Source: Leptonema illini DSM 21528
GTDB taxonomy: Bacteria > Spirochaetota > Leptospiria > Leptospirales > Leptonemataceae
Assembly: GCF_000243335.1 (NCBI RefSeq)
Contig: NZ_JH597773.1
Coordinates: 1,601,980 to 1,665,979, forward strand
Length of the DNA stretch: 64,000 nucleotides
Direction of reading: 5' to 3'
Shown here: one piece after another, positions 27,144 to 36,833 of the stretch
Layout of the letters: every line of letters begins with the position of its first letter
Numbering within the stretch: position 1 is the first letter of the stretch
Notes under the pieces: model-generated
The model's input: only the letters and a program-made list of their open reading frames with translations
Databases searched by the model: none
What the model was told of the DNA's origin: nothing
Made by a program: the position numbers and the translations under genes

Positions 27144-27551
27144 TCAATTGCCGGCCATTTTGAGAATGAGCTTGAACTCGGCGGGCGTCACAGGCTGCAC
27201 GGAAAGTCGAAAACTCGTAACAAGCGACATGCCAGAGAGAGCCTCTGTCGCTTTGATCTCTTTCAAAGAGATCGGACGCAGAAGCGGGGCCACGGGAACG
27301 ATATCGACGACCGACCAGTCGCCCTCCGTCGCCGTCGGGTCGGGATACGCCTCTTTTGCAATCTCGACGATACCGACGATGCAGGGATTCTTACCGCTGT
27401 GATAGAAAAAGGCTCGATCGCCTTTCTTCATGCTTCGCAGGTTATTTCGCGCCGTGTAGTTACGCACACCGTCCCACATCGAGCGCTTTTCGCGCAGATG
27501 ATCGTCCCAGGAGAAGGTCTCGGGTTCGGACTTGAGAAGCCAGTAATTCAC
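27144..27551 (-). CDS. EVE domain protein
   Basis: A 135-residue single-domain protein of the EVE/PUA-like fold. The GTG at 27551 gives MNYWLLKSEPETFSWDDH, the classic EVE start; a TTG at 27557 would add two residues. WDGVRNYTARNNLR near residue 26 and FFYHSG follow, both hallmarks of the fold. EVE domains bind modified bases such as 5-methylcytosine in DNA or modified RNA. This one is a small stand-alone housekeeping type. It converges on the amidohydrolase gene with 6 bases between stops. Confidence 0.88.
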   Translation of the reverse strand: MNYWLLKSEPETFSWDDHLREKRSMWDGVRNYTARNNLRSMKKGDRAFFYHSGKNPCIVGIVEIAKEAYPDPTATEGDWSVVDIVPVAPLLRPISLKEIKATEALSGMSLVTSFRLSVQPVTPAEFKLILKMAGN

Positions 27552-27713
27552 GGGCAAAGATTCAAGGCATGCAGAAGTCTGTAAACCGGAAAACCTAAGG
27601 ACTGAATACGAAGATGCTCGCCATCAGTCTGAGCGCAAAAACATAGAACGGCTCCGGAATCACAATAATTCTTCTTGCGTATTTTTCGCCCTGTGAGTTA
27701 TGCTGCGACTCAC

Positions 27714-28370
27714 ATGTCGTCAGCCTTCTTGAAAATCAACATTGCCCACCTTCTCTTCAACCTTGTTTTTCTTTTATTGTTGCGGGTCAAAACCGGGAGT
27801 GACGCCAATGACTTTCTGGTCTGGAATCTCTTCCTTGCCTTTCTGCCGCTTGCCTTCGCGCTGCTCCTGACTGCGATTCGCTCAGGCAGTGCAATACTGT
27901 CTGTCGTCCTTGCCCTTCTCTGGCTGCTTTTTTATCCGAATGCCCCATACATGATTACGGATCTCATCCATATCGATGTAAACGTACCGATTGATCCGTC
28001 AACAGGAGATGTAAAGGGGGTTCTCTGGGTTGCAGTCCTGATCTTTTCTTTTGCAATGCAGGCGCTGCTTTTCGGCTTTTATTCCATCAAGCTCATACGC
28101 ACCGTGCTGCTCAGGCGATTCAGCCGCGGTCTCACAGAAATAACGATCGGCCTCAGCCTGACGCTCTCAAGCTTCGGTATCTATCTCGGTCGTATACTTC
28201 GATTGAATTCATGGGATGCGCTGACTCATCCGATCGAGACACTGCTTCTGATTCTCGAACATCTCTTTCCACCGACAAAAAACCCGGAAACGTACCTGAC
28301 CATTATCGTTTTCACTACCGTTCAATATCTGCTTGTACGAAGTATTCATGCTTTAGATGAAAAGAGGTAA
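27714..28370 (+). CDS. DUF1361 membrane protein
   Basis: A 218-residue integral membrane protein with about six hydrophobic helices. The start at 27714 (MSSAFLKINIAH) is used; the frame opens earlier at a TTG (27675). The motif YPNAPYMITDLIH near residue 75 and the GIYLGRILRLNSWD near residue 152 mark the DUF1361 family. Function is not established. A 7-bp inverted repeat (TGTGAGT 27692-27698, ACTCACA 27708-27714) overlaps the start codon and may affect translation. The next membrane gene starts 5 bases downstream. Confidence 0.85.
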   Translation: MSSAFLKINIAHLLFNLVFLLLLRVKTGSDANDFLVWNLFLAFLPLAFALLLTAIRSGSAILSVVLALLWLLFYPNAPYMITDLIHIDVNVPIDPSTGDVKGVLWVAVLIFSFAMQALLFGFYSIKLIRTVLLRRFSRGLTEITIGLSLTLSSFGIYLGRILRLNSWDALTHPIETLLLILEHLFPPTKNPETYLTIIVFTTVQYLLVRSIHALDEKR

Positions 28371-28375
28371 CACAG

Positions 28376-29551
28376 ATGACTCGAAAAACAACGCTTCTCT
28401 TCCTGCTCGGCTGCGGCGTGCTCTATTTCGCTCTGCCGTTTACGGGCATGTTGATCCGCTGGCAGGGAACCGTATTTCCGGATACGCCTCCGGGTTATGC
28501 ACCAGGCTATGGCATCTTTCCCGCTGTGGCGACCGATCCGGCTCCAGGATTTAACCTGATCGTCTTTATCGCCGGCTGTATCGTCGCCGGATTCATGGCG
28601 CTTTTCATTTTGATCCCCGCTCTGTTCGGGTTTAAAAAAACTGACGACGGATACAGGCCGTCCACGGGCACACCGTTTCCTTCCTATTTCTTGCCGTCGC
28701 TTATTGTCTTCATCGCCAGCTGGATCATCAACTGGGCAAGATGGCCCGCGCCGCTGGACATGTACATCTTTGTTCCTCTCTGGTGGAGCTTCATTCTACT
28801 GCTCGACGCAATCGTTTATAAAAGGAATTACGGTCGCTCGATTTTCTCGACCACACCGACGACCTTCAAGCTCGTCTTCGCCGTATCAAGCGTCGCCTGG
28901 TGGTCCTTCGAGTACCTCAACTATTTCTTTCTCGAGCTCTGGTATTATCCGAATGCAGATCTGTTCACGTCGTTCGGCCGTACCTTCTGGTATCTTCTCA
29001 GCTTCACCGTCGTCTGGCCCGGCATATTCGAATTCTACAGCCTTCTGCGCACATTTCCGTTCTTCAGAAACCGCTACAGCCAGGGTATGACGATTCGCTT
29101 TCCCGTGTGGCTGCAGATTGCGCTGCTTTTCGGAGGATTCGCTCTCGCCTTTCTGTCTGGCATCTTTCCGCGGCCGTTATTCTTCGCTCTCTGGCTGTAT
29201 CCGATGCTGCTTGCAGCGTTAGCCATGAGTCTGTCGGGCAAATGGACGATCTTTCGTCCGATCACGCAGGGCAACTGGTCTTTCGTCGTTCTGATCGGTC
29301 TGGCCACGCTGGCCAACGGTTTCTTCTATGAGCTCTGGAATGAGGGAAGTCTGTGGTTTCATCCGACGGTGGACGACAATCCCAATTACTGGAGCTATAA
29401 CGTTCCTTATGTGAACGTCATCTTCCTCTTCTCGCAGATGCCGCTTCTCGGTTATTTCGGCTACATCGCCTTTGGAAGCATCGTCTGGTCGATCTGGCTC
29501 TATATCGCCGAGGTAATCGGGTTCTCGCCGAAATTCGATCCGACCGAGTGA
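28376..29551 (+). CDS. Multi-spanning membrane protein of unknown function
   Basis: A 391-residue membrane protein with about ten hydrophobic segments, rich in Trp, Phe and Tyr. It has no motif that I recognise. The first helix starts immediately (LLFLLGCGVLYFALPFTGML). It follows the DUF1361 gene by 5 bases, so they are probably one operon and may work together in the membrane. Its stop is 36 bases from the convergent kinase gene. Confidence 0.8.
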   Translation: MTRKTTLLFLLGCGVLYFALPFTGMLIRWQGTVFPDTPPGYAPGYGIFPAVATDPAPGFNLIVFIAGCIVAGFMALFILIPALFGFKKTDDGYRPSTGTPFPSYFLPSLIVFIASWIINWARWPAPLDMYIFVPLWWSFILLLDAIVYKRNYGRSIFSTTPTTFKLVFAVSSVAWWSFEYLNYFFLELWYYPNADLFTSFGRTFWYLLSFTVVWPGIFEFYSLLRTFPFFRNRYSQGMTIRFPVWLQIALLFGGFALAFLSGIFPRPLFFALWLYPMLLAALAMSLSGKWTIFRPITQGNWSFVVLIGLATLANGFFYELWNEGSLWFHPTVDDNPNYWSYNVPYVNVIFLFSQMPLLGYFGYIAFGSIVWSIWLYIAEVIGFSPKFDPTE

Positions 29552-29579
29552 TCGAGGCATAACCGGATAGATGCAGGAT

Positions 29580-29615
29580 CGTCTGCTTCAAAAATCAAGG
29601 CTGATGAAGCAGACG
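29580..29615. repeat. Perfect 10-bp hairpin over the kinase stop codon
   Basis: CGTCTGCTTC (29580-29589) and GAAGCAGACG (29606-29615) are exact inverted copies around a 16-base loop. The hairpin covers the stop of the 1754-residue gene and part of the 36-base gap to its convergent neighbour. There is no U-tract longer than five on the minus side (in the loop), so it is at best an atypical bidirectional terminator. Confidence 0.5.
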
Positions 29616-32600
29616 TCGTCTTCAAAGGAAGAAGAGCCGTGAAACTGCTCAAGACGATGGCATAGATGATCACGAAACATAGTCGGCGGCATATGCAGAC
29701 TATCGAGTAGAATCTTATTCAGGGCGGACTCTCCAAAAAAATCATGCCCGACTGTGGAACGAGCCTCAAGCAGCCCGTCCGTATAAAAAAGCAGACGTCC
29801 CGAAGATGGCAGCTTCAGCCTGGTATTGCTGTAGCTCCGGTTTCTCGCAATCATTTCGCCGTTTGAAAATACGGCGACAGGAATCCGGGGTTGTACAAGT
29901 ATTTCAGAAACGCCGTCGGCAGTAATCAGAAAGGGACTGTTGTGGCCTGCGCTGGAATAGACGAGGCTACGCTCTACCGGGTCGTAAATTCCATAGAAAA
30001 TGGTAACGAAGTTACCCGAAGTCTGATTGAAAAGCACGTCATTCATATACTGAATGAGTGACGCCGGATCGCTCAATCGATCGCCTGCCTGGAGCAACAC
30101 CGTTTTTATCATCGAGGTAATAAAGGCTGCCGTAACGCCATGCCCCGATACGTCGCTTAAAAAGATTCCCATCTCTTCAGAGTCCGGCAGGCGAATAAAA
30201 TCGAAGAAGTCGCCGCCCAGCTGTTCCATCGGCCTGTAAAACGTCGACATAGTATGAAGCGGCGGGAATGCCGGAATCAAACTGTACTGAATCTTTTTTG
30301 CAAGAGCGATGTCGCGCTCCATAACGAGATTGCGCTTTTCCAGTTTGTTTCGTTCGATTTGAAGCTCCTGCGTACGCTCCTGTACCTTTTGATCCAGGCT
30401 GGCATACAGCTCCGCATTGTGAATCGATGCAGCCATCTGTCCTGAAAGCAGCTGCAAAAGAGCGATGCGGTCATTTGTAAAGGCGCCGCGAACATGGCTG
30501 TTTTCGAGATACAGAATCGCAACGGGGTCACCCAGATGAACGACACCTATACACAGCAGGGACTTCGGCTGTTTCTCGACGATGAAAGGATCCTTGAAAA
30601 ATCTGGCGTCCGTCGTTGCGTCATCAATGACAAGGTGCTCTCTTGTGCGGGCCACATAGCGTATCACCGATGCGGGAAAATCCCCACCGGCATCGAGATC
30701 CTGATGATCGACCATTTCCGTCGGACGATCTGCAAATCCTGTCGCGACCTGAAAAATCGATCCTCCGCGAACCAGAAACATGATGCCCCGATCGGCGCCG
30801 GCATTTTCAAGCGAAATCTGGATCAGACGACCAAGCAGTCGTTCGAGGACGATCTCGCTGGAAATCGCCATCGATGCCTTAATCAACGTCGACGATTCAA
30901 AAGCGATACTGCCCGACCCCGATGAACGCGAAGACGGCGCCACCAGTACGGCTTTCTCGTCTTCCAGCAGAAGACCCCCATAGTACTCTTCAAGCTGACT
31001 TACCTTTCCCGTCGCTCCCCACACGCGGTAATGGTTATACGCACTGCGCAGAAGCTCACGAGCTGCATGATTCACTCCGTAGCGAAGATGAAATCTGGCC
31101 GCCAGCTCATAGATCAGAGCGGTATGGTGAAGATTGCGATAATCGAGCGCTGATTCGATGGCGCGATTGTACAGGTTGACGGCGTCAAAGTATCGGCGGC
31201 GGAATTTAGCGAGCTCCGCCTCCATAAGTAGCTTCAGATGTAAGAAATTGTGCGGATTATGATCGGCCCATCGCTTCATACGATGAAACTCGCGCCGCAT
31301 GCGCCGCAGAGCGCCCCTGCGCTCCACGACATTGCCGTCCATTAAGGTCGCATCGGTAAGAAAGCTGAAAAGACTCCACGAAACAAGGTACGGAGACCCG
31401 GCCAGGGCCTGTATCGAAGCGTCGCCATGCATGCGATGATAGCGGGCCTTTTCGAAAAGCTCATAGGTAAAGCAGATCTCCATTTTGTTCAGATGAAAGA
31501 TGCCCACTCCGGATTCATATTCAATATCGACGATTCGCTGGAGGATTGCGTCCTCATCGTACTCGCCGTCGCTCAGAGATCCTCTTTCGCGCGTTAGACC
31601 GCGATAGGCCAGCCACTTCTGGTGATTCGTACGCCCCGACAGAAACCCGGTCTCGACGTTCGCGCGTTCGAGAAGCGAAAGATAATGCTCGTTCTCGGCG
31701 ACAAGGCTTTTCAGGTCCAGTTCCGGATTCCAGAGATTGATAAAGCCGGCGGCAAAAGACACATACAGCCAGTCGCCAGAACTGAGACCGAGCTCCAGGG
31801 CCTTCGAAAAATGAACGCGCAACTCTCTCCAGTGCTCGTTCCATGATACGCTGAAAAGGGCGTACAGGTTCAGGATCATACTCTTCCATTCACGCCCCGT
31901 GTACTTATCACTGATCTTGAGAGCAAGGTTCCCAAAATCGTGAGCGCCCTGAAAGTCCCCCATGCCGGCCAGCAAAACTCCGTAGCCCATATATGCGCCG
32001 GCCGTCTCAATACTGTTCCCATGGCGAATGGCCAGGAACGTCTTGGTAAGAATCGCCGTCGCGAACAGGTTCGCGTTTCCCGACATGTATGCCGAGGGAA
32101 TAAAATTTATCAATAGCTTCAGCGCAAGCCTGACGTCTCGATCCTCTATCTCGGGCATCGCCGCCAGGTCTTCGAGCCGGCGGCCACGAAGGCGCAGCCT
32201 GACGCGCAGAAGCATATATATAACTGTGGCAGTCGATGGGCTTTCAGAAATATTTACGTTGAGGTATCTCAGTCCGTCGATGCAGGCATTGATCGAATCC
32301 TTCATTCTCCAGAGATAGTTGTAATGAACGGCCTGCATTTCTCGAACGACGGCCTTATCGTAATTTCCTCTCGCATGCCGTATAATCTGTCGGCATACGG
32401 CGTCGGCCTCAGCCGAACGACCGCACAGATACTGAAGCTTTGCCTGCATTCTGTAGATGCGATCCGTTAATTCGTAATCGGTAGCCCAGGACGTCGAGGG
32501 AAGCAAATCTTTCGCAATTGAGTTGAACTGCAAAGCCGGCGCATAAGCGTTAGACGCCCTGGCCTTCTCGGCGGCGATCAGATTATAATAACGCACTCTC

Positions 32601-34852
32601 TGCAATTCTTCAGCGTCTTTGATCAACGGCAGAGCGTAGTTCAGATGATGAACGATATCAAGCAGCTTTTCTGGTTCTTTCTCGAAATCCGTATGCTTCA
32701 CGAGCAATCGCCCGATTCGCAGATGAAACGTCTGCTTATCCTCATCCGGTATCTGGTCGTAAGAAGCCTGCCTCAGTCGGTCGTGCTGAAAACGATACCG
32801 TACATCGCTGCCCGACATACTGTTGTCGTTGATGCTTTCGAGAAAATGAAAGATACGATAGTTAGCCGTAAGCGGAATGATAATGCCCTGCTCAAGCGCT
32901 TCCCACATAGCGTCGGCGGTCTGTCGCCTCGATTTTTCATGCAGCACATCCAGGGTCTGAAAATCGAACGATCCGCCGAGACAGGCGGCAAGACTGAGCA
33001 GAGTGCGTGCAGACGGGCTGAGCCTTGTGAGCCGACGTCGCAACAGTTCGACGACGTTATCACCCACGTATTCGTTGCGAAACCGCACGAGATCCCACTT
33101 CCATTCTCCCGAGGTCGGATCAAAAGCGACGATGCCGCTATCGTACATATCTTTAAGCAGCTCGCGCGTAAAGAACGGATTCCCCTGCCCGAAACGGTGC
33201 ACGATGACGGTAAGATCGGCCGCTCGTTCAGGCGTGCATCGAAACGTATCACAGATCATCTGCAGCACGGCCTCAATACTCAACGGCTCGACATAGATCT
33301 CGTGAACTTCGCGTATCTTTCGGATTTCATCGATCAGAATTCGCAGCGGCTCTTCGACCTCTTCGGATCGATACAATCCGATAAAAAACATATTCGTAGC
33401 GTCACGCGCAGTCGCTATATTCTGAATCAGATGCAGGCTGGCCATATCGGCCCATTGCAAATCGTCCAGCATCAGGACAAGAGGCTGTTCCCCTGAAGCA
33501 AAAACTCTGATAAAACTACCGATCGTAAACAGAAAACGGTTATGCGCCTCGGCCGGCCCGGGTTCGTCAAGCGCAGGCTGCGGGCCCATCACAAGGCTGA
33601 GTTCGGGAACCAGATCGATTAAGATCTGTCCGTTGGATCGAACGGCCTTCTGTATCTCTTCCTGCCAGACCTTGAGGCGATCTTCGGGCTCGAGAAGAAG
33701 CTGAACACAGAGATCTCTGAGCATGGCGATAATACCCGAGTACGGAACATCGGTATTTAACCTCTGGTATTTCCCTCGAATAAAAAATCCGTGACCGGGC
33801 GTGATCCATCGATGGATCTCATTCACAAGCGCCGTCTTGCCCGCCCCGGATTCCCCGAATATAGAAAGTGAAACGGATTGACGGCGGTTAACTGACTGAT
33901 AGAGCGAATGCAACCTTTCAATCAGGCGATCAAATCCATAAAGCCTTTCCGGAATACGAAACTCATCGGAGCGATCGTAAAGCCCGGCGACAAAATCGCT
34001 ACGACCGCTTTCCAGCAAAGCTCTGGCCTGTTCAAGGTCTGCCCTTAAACCGAAGGCGCTTGCATAGCGCTCCTCCGGCGATTTTGCCATCAGCTTTTCG
34101 ACGATACAGGAAAGCGGCTGAGGAATGCGATCCTTCTGATCCTTTCCGGATACAGGAAGATCGGTCAGCGGTGTGGGATGCCGCGCAATATGGCAATGTA
34201 TAAGCTCGGTGGGATCGGCTGACGTAAAAGGAGGCGCTCCACTCAGCAGATGATACAGAGTGACGCCAAGCGAGTAGTAATCCGTGCGAAAGTCTATGCT
34301 ACGATTCACTCGCCCGGTTTGCTCGGGCGAAATATAAGCGGCCGTCCCTTCGATAACGCCGCCATGACCGACTTCCTGTTTTTCGCGCTCAAGACGCGAG
34401 GAAAGACCGAAATCGATAAGCTTGACGATTCCCTTTTTTCGATTCCAGATGATATTGGACGGATTGATATCTTTGTGAATGATGCCGGCTGCATGAACGG
34501 CTCCCAGAGCGGAGCTGAGCGCGATACTCAGGTTCAGGGCCTCTTCGATCGATACGGATTCAGATCTGATAATCTCGCTCAGAGGCAGACCATTGAAATC
34601 CTCAAGAACAAGGACGGGAATATTCTCAAATCGCTCAAGAGAATGCGCGCAGATGACGCCGTCAATACGGAGGCCGCGAAGGATTTCGTATTCGCTCAGA
34701 AAACGGGCAATTTCTTCGGGGCTGGCGAAATCACTGCCCGGCATTTTCAGAATTACCGACTGATCGTCAGCCTCCCGCACGGCGGCGAAAATCCGCGTCC
34801 TCGGGCTTTCATAGATTCTGTTTACTACGCGATATCCTGATAGCGCGAACAT
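29588..34852 (-). CDS. Giant Ser/Thr kinase - AAA ATPase - GAF - SpoIIE phosphatase regulator
   Basis: A 1754-residue cytoplasmic signalling protein. Residues 1-270 are a Hanks-type kinase with HKDINPSN (catalytic loop, Asp near 131), LIDFGLS (near 147) and SPEQTGR. Residues 310-600 are an AAA/STAND-type ATPase with Walker A GESGAGKT near 336 and Walker B LVLMLDDLQWAD near 457. A long helical, TPR-like region follows to about 1300. A GAF domain spans about 1320-1480, then a coiled coil (VQERTQELQIERNKLEKRN). A PP2C/SpoIIE phosphatase (GGDFFDF, SDVSGHGVTAAF, and a C-terminal GLLEARS/EDDVCFI) ends the protein. It probably controls an anti-sigma or anti-anti-sigma switch. The promoter region is at 34853-35100. 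Confidence 0.93.
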   Translation of the reverse strand: MFALSGYRVVNRIYESPRTRIFAAVREADDQSVILKMPGSDFASPEEIARFLSEYEILRGLRIDGVICAHSLERFENIPVLVLEDFNGLPLSEIIRSESVSIEEALNLSIALSSALGAVHAAGIIHKDINPSNIIWNRKKGIVKLIDFGLSSRLEREKQEVGHGGVIEGTAAYISPEQTGRVNRSIDFRTDYYSLGVTLYHLLSGAPPFTSADPTELIHCHIARHPTPLTDLPVSGKDQKDRIPQPLSCIVEKLMAKSPEERYASAFGLRADLEQARALLESGRSDFVAGLYDRSDEFRIPERLYGFDRLIERLHSLYQSVNRRQSVSLSIFGESGAGKTALVNEIHRWITPGHGFFIRGKYQRLNTDVPYSGIIAMLRDLCVQLLLEPEDRLKVWQEEIQKAVRSNGQILIDLVPELSLVMGPQPALDEPGPAEAHNRFLFTIGSFIRVFASGEQPLVLMLDDLQWADMASLHLIQNIATARDATNMFFIGLYRSEEVEEPLRILIDEIRKIREVHEIYVEPLSIEAVLQMICDTFRCTPERAADLTVIVHRFGQGNPFFTRELLKDMYDSGIVAFDPTSGEWKWDLVRFRNEYVGDNVVELLRRRLTRLSPSARTLLSLAACLGGSFDFQTLDVLHEKSRRQTADAMWEALEQGIIIPLTANYRIFHFLESINDNSMSGSDVRYRFQHDRLRQASYDQIPDEDKQTFHLRIGRLLVKHTDFEKEPEKLLDIVHHLNYALPLIKDAEELQRVRYYNLIAAEKARASNAYAPALQFNSIAKDLLPSTSWATDYELTDRIYRMQAKLQYLCGRSAEADAVCRQIIRHARGNYDKAVVREMQAVHYNYLWRMKDSINACIDGLRYLNVNISESPSTATVIYMLLRVRLRLRGRRLEDLAAMPEIEDRDVRLALKLLINFIPSAYMSGNANLFATAILTKTFLAIRHGNSIETAGAYMGYGVLLAGMGDFQGAHDFGNLALKISDKYTGREWKSMILNLYALFSVSWNEHWRELRVHFSKALELGLSSGDWLYVSFAAGFINLWNPELDLKSLVAENEHYLSLLERANVETGFLSGRTNHQKWLAYRGLTRERGSLSDGEYDEDAILQRIVDIEYESGVGIFHLNKMEICFTYELFEKARYHRMHGDASIQALAGSPYLVSWSLFSFLTDATLMDGNVVERRGALRRMRREFHRMKRWADHNPHNFLHLKLLMEAELAKFRRRYFDAVNLYNRAIESALDYRNLHHTALIYELAARFHLRYGVNHAARELLRSAYNHYRVWGATGKVSQLEEYYGGLLLEDEKAVLVAPSSRSSGSGSIAFESSTLIKASMAISSEIVLERLLGRLIQISLENAGADRGIMFLVRGGSIFQVATGFADRPTEMVDHQDLDAGGDFPASVIRYVARTREHLVIDDATTDARFFKDPFIVEKQPKSLLCIGVVHLGDPVAILYLENSHVRGAFTNDRIALLQLLSGQMAASIHNAELYASLDQKVQERTQELQIERNKLEKRNLVMERDIALAKKIQYSLIPAFPPLHTMSTFYRPMEQLGGDFFDFIRLPDSEEMGIFLSDVSGHGVTAAFITSMIKTVLLQAGDRLSDPASLIQYMNDVLFNQTSGNFVTIFYGIYDPVERSLVYSSAGHNSPFLITADGVSEILVQPRIPVAVFSNGEMIARNRSYSNTRLKLPSSGRLLFYTDGLLEARSTVGHDFFGESALNKILLDSLHMPPTMFRDHLCHRLEQFHGSSSFEDDVCFISLDF

Positions 34853-35178
34853 TCAACCGACCTGTCATTACGGATTGACGACCTGCAGGGAACGACCGAG
34901 CCTCCAGGTCGGGAGATTCGACGATACTGTCGGCCTGTCGCAAACGGTCTCACACTGTTTTCTTTCTCTATAGGGCGCCAGAGTCCATTTCGAAAACCGC
35001 TACTCTCGCGCGATGGAACAACAGATCATCGGCCTGAATATTGTCGACAAAATACAAACGCCAGTCGGTTCATTTTCCAGAAAAGCGCGGCATTCCGCGA
35101 ATAAGTAGAATCGCTGAATCTGGCAGCGGTACGGAATGAATGAGAGGATCGCCGCCGCTCTACGTTCGTTCTCTCCCG
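34853..35178. other. Intergenic region between kinase and DUF1003 genes
   Basis: This 326-base stretch holds no plausible gene. The only structures I see are a weak inverted repeat of the CGACC/GGTCG type around 34890-34910 and the short hairpin at 35086-35099. It should contain the promoter of the 1754-residue gene, but no clear -35/-10 pair stands out. Confidence 0.5.
35081..35099 (-). terminator. Possible weak terminator after DUF1003 gene
   Basis: On the minus strand CGCGG-AATG-CCGCG (35086-35099) is followed by CTTTT. The stem is only 5 bp and lies 80 bases after the DUF1003 stop, so the call is tentative. Confidence 0.3.
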
Positions 35179-35871
35179 TCAGCTTCCCCGCTCTCGAAGA
35201 CGTTGCAGGATCTCAAGCTGATGCTGCCTTATCTCCAGCATCTCCTGCTGCTGCTGGAGGAGCAGATGATCCAGTTTCTCCTGCAACGTACGCACTTCTA
35301 TCTCTGCTTTCAAATTTATCATATAGTCCTTCCGCGCTCGTTCTCGGTCCTTTTCCTCCTGACGATTCTGACTCATCATGATCACGGGCGCCTGCAGAGC
35401 AGCCAGGCAGGACAGGATAAGATTTAAAAGAATAAACGGATACGGATCAAAGCCAGAATTCCGAAGCCAGATGATATTCCCGGTCGTCCAGACGGCGATG
35501 AAAAGAAGAAACGATAGAATAAAGGTCCAGCTGCCTCCAAAGGAAGCCACCCGGTCGGCGATGCGCTGACCGAACGTAAGAGGCTCTTCCTTTTCCGGTG
35601 TGATCTCAGCGGAAAGAGTGGATTGATCGCTGATAGAAGCCAGCACCTGTCGCTCGTTATCAGACAAGGCTCCCAGCTGCCTCTGTAAATGGTCTGCAAG
35701 ATAGTGCGCCTTCCATGCATGCAGCTCTGCGAGAGACAGATAGCCGTTCTCTGCGAAATCGGGATGAGATTTCTGTATATAATGCAGAACAGCATGTCGG
35801 ATCGTCTTCGCTGATACACGCTCGGAAAGTGGGAACATTCGACCGGAAAGATCACTGCGAAATTCTGCCAT
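35179..35871 (-). CDS. DUF1003 membrane protein
   Basis: A 230-residue protein. Residues 105-190 are the DUF1003 domain: RIADRVASFGGSWTFI, a first transmembrane helix, NIIWLRNSGFDPYPFILLN, a second helix, then APVIMMSQNRQEEKDRERA, all hallmarks of the family. An N-terminal soluble part of about 100 residues precedes it and a coiled coil rich in Leu and Gln ends the protein. Function is unknown, though the family is widespread. It lies 29 bases downstream of the alpha/beta hydrolase gene and is probably co-transcribed with it. Confidence 0.9.
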   Translation of the reverse strand: MAEFRSDLSGRMFPLSERVSAKTIRHAVLHYIQKSHPDFAENGYLSLAELHAWKAHYLADHLQRQLGALSDNERQVLASISDQSTLSAEITPEKEEPLTFGQRIADRVASFGGSWTFILSFLLFIAVWTTGNIIWLRNSGFDPYPFILLNLILSCLAALQAPVIMMSQNRQEEKDRERARKDYMINLKAEIEVRTLQEKLDHLLLQQQQEMLEIRQHQLEILQRLRERGS

Positions 35872-35900
35872 GCCTCACCATGCAGCGCTTTCAACCGCTG

Positions 35901-36764
35901 TCAATCCTGACTTTCCTGTCCCTCCTCTCCTTCAACGAAGCGTTGAATTCCCCGAACGATTAGGTCGGGACGCTGCCACGGGATGAGATGCCCCTGATCG
36001 GCTATACGTTCGACGATTACACTGTTCGCTCGCTTACCCGATGACAGCATACGAAGCGCAAAATCCGCATTCTCCGGTGGAACAAGGCTATCATCATCCC
36101 CCTGAATAACGAGAACGGGCATCGTTAACCGTGACCAGAGCGGCAGCATGGCCTCAAGCTGCGGCTTGAGAGGTTTGATCTCTTCATCGGCGCGAAGAAG
36201 CAGATCGGGCACAAGCGGGCGCACAACCCAGGTGCGTCCCAGTTTCTGAAACCATGTCGGATTCTCAAGCTCGGGGTCAATGGAAGCGGCCACAAGTATC
36301 AATGCCTGCACCGATCCGGGATAATCCATGGCAAAACGAACCGCAACAGGTCCTCCATATGAATGGCCGACGATGATAGCTGGCCGGCCAGGAGCAACGT
36401 GTTCGAGCACTGCTTGCAGGGCCGCGGCCTGAACCTCAAGCCTCGTCTCAAGCCCTCCGACTGCCGATCCGCCCCAACCTACGCGATCGACTGCAATCAG
36501 ATGAGCCGAGGCGGCCAGTTCCTCATCGGCCATTACATGAGCGAAATCATTCCAGGCTCCGGGAGAGCCGTGAATCATCAGCACAGGCGTGGCCTTCCCA
36601 TTACCCGTCTCTGCCACGAGTACAGACCGACCGGAGGCCAGGTGGATCATCTGGAACACCGGTTGAGCGCGGTCCTTAAAGACAAGCTCGGGCTCGGGTG
36701 GTGCGAAGGATCCACATTCGGTTAAGAACATGAATGCAAACAGCAGATAGCAAACTCGGCGCAC
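35901..36764 (-). CDS. Alpha/beta hydrolase, likely lipoprotein
   Basis: A 287-residue exported hydrolase. The N-terminus MRRVCYLLFAFMFLTECGSFAPP has a lipobox-like LTEC (Cys near residue 17). The fold has MIHGSPGAWNDF (oxyanion region near 63), DRVGWGGS, and the nucleophile elbow VGHSYGGP near residue 138. The Asp in IQGDDDSLVP near 222 and His in DQGHLIPWQ near 263 complete the triad. It is probably an ester or epoxide hydrolase in the periplasm; the substrate is not clear. It is divergent from mscL with a 69-base gap. Confidence 0.88.
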   Translation of the reverse strand: MRRVCYLLFAFMFLTECGSFAPPEPELVFKDRAQPVFQMIHLASGRSVLVAETGNGKATPVLMIHGSPGAWNDFAHVMADEELAASAHLIAVDRVGWGGSAVGGLETRLEVQAAALQAVLEHVAPGRPAIIVGHSYGGPVAVRFAMDYPGSVQALILVAASIDPELENPTWFQKLGRTWVVRPLVPDLLLRADEEIKPLKPQLEAMLPLWSRLTMPVLVIQGDDDSLVPPENADFALRMLSSGKRANSVIVERIADQGHLIPWQRPDLIVRGIQRFVEGEEGQESQD

Positions 36765-36833
36765 ATTTCAAGAAGGTGCGGATTTACGAAACGAACAGAA
36801 AAAATAAGCGGATCGGTTAGGCGTTGCTCTGTA

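Noticed and set aside
32645..33496. 283-codon plus-strand frame within the giant regulator gene
   Set aside because: Antisense shadow of a well-supported protein; no domain, and no ribosome-binding site.
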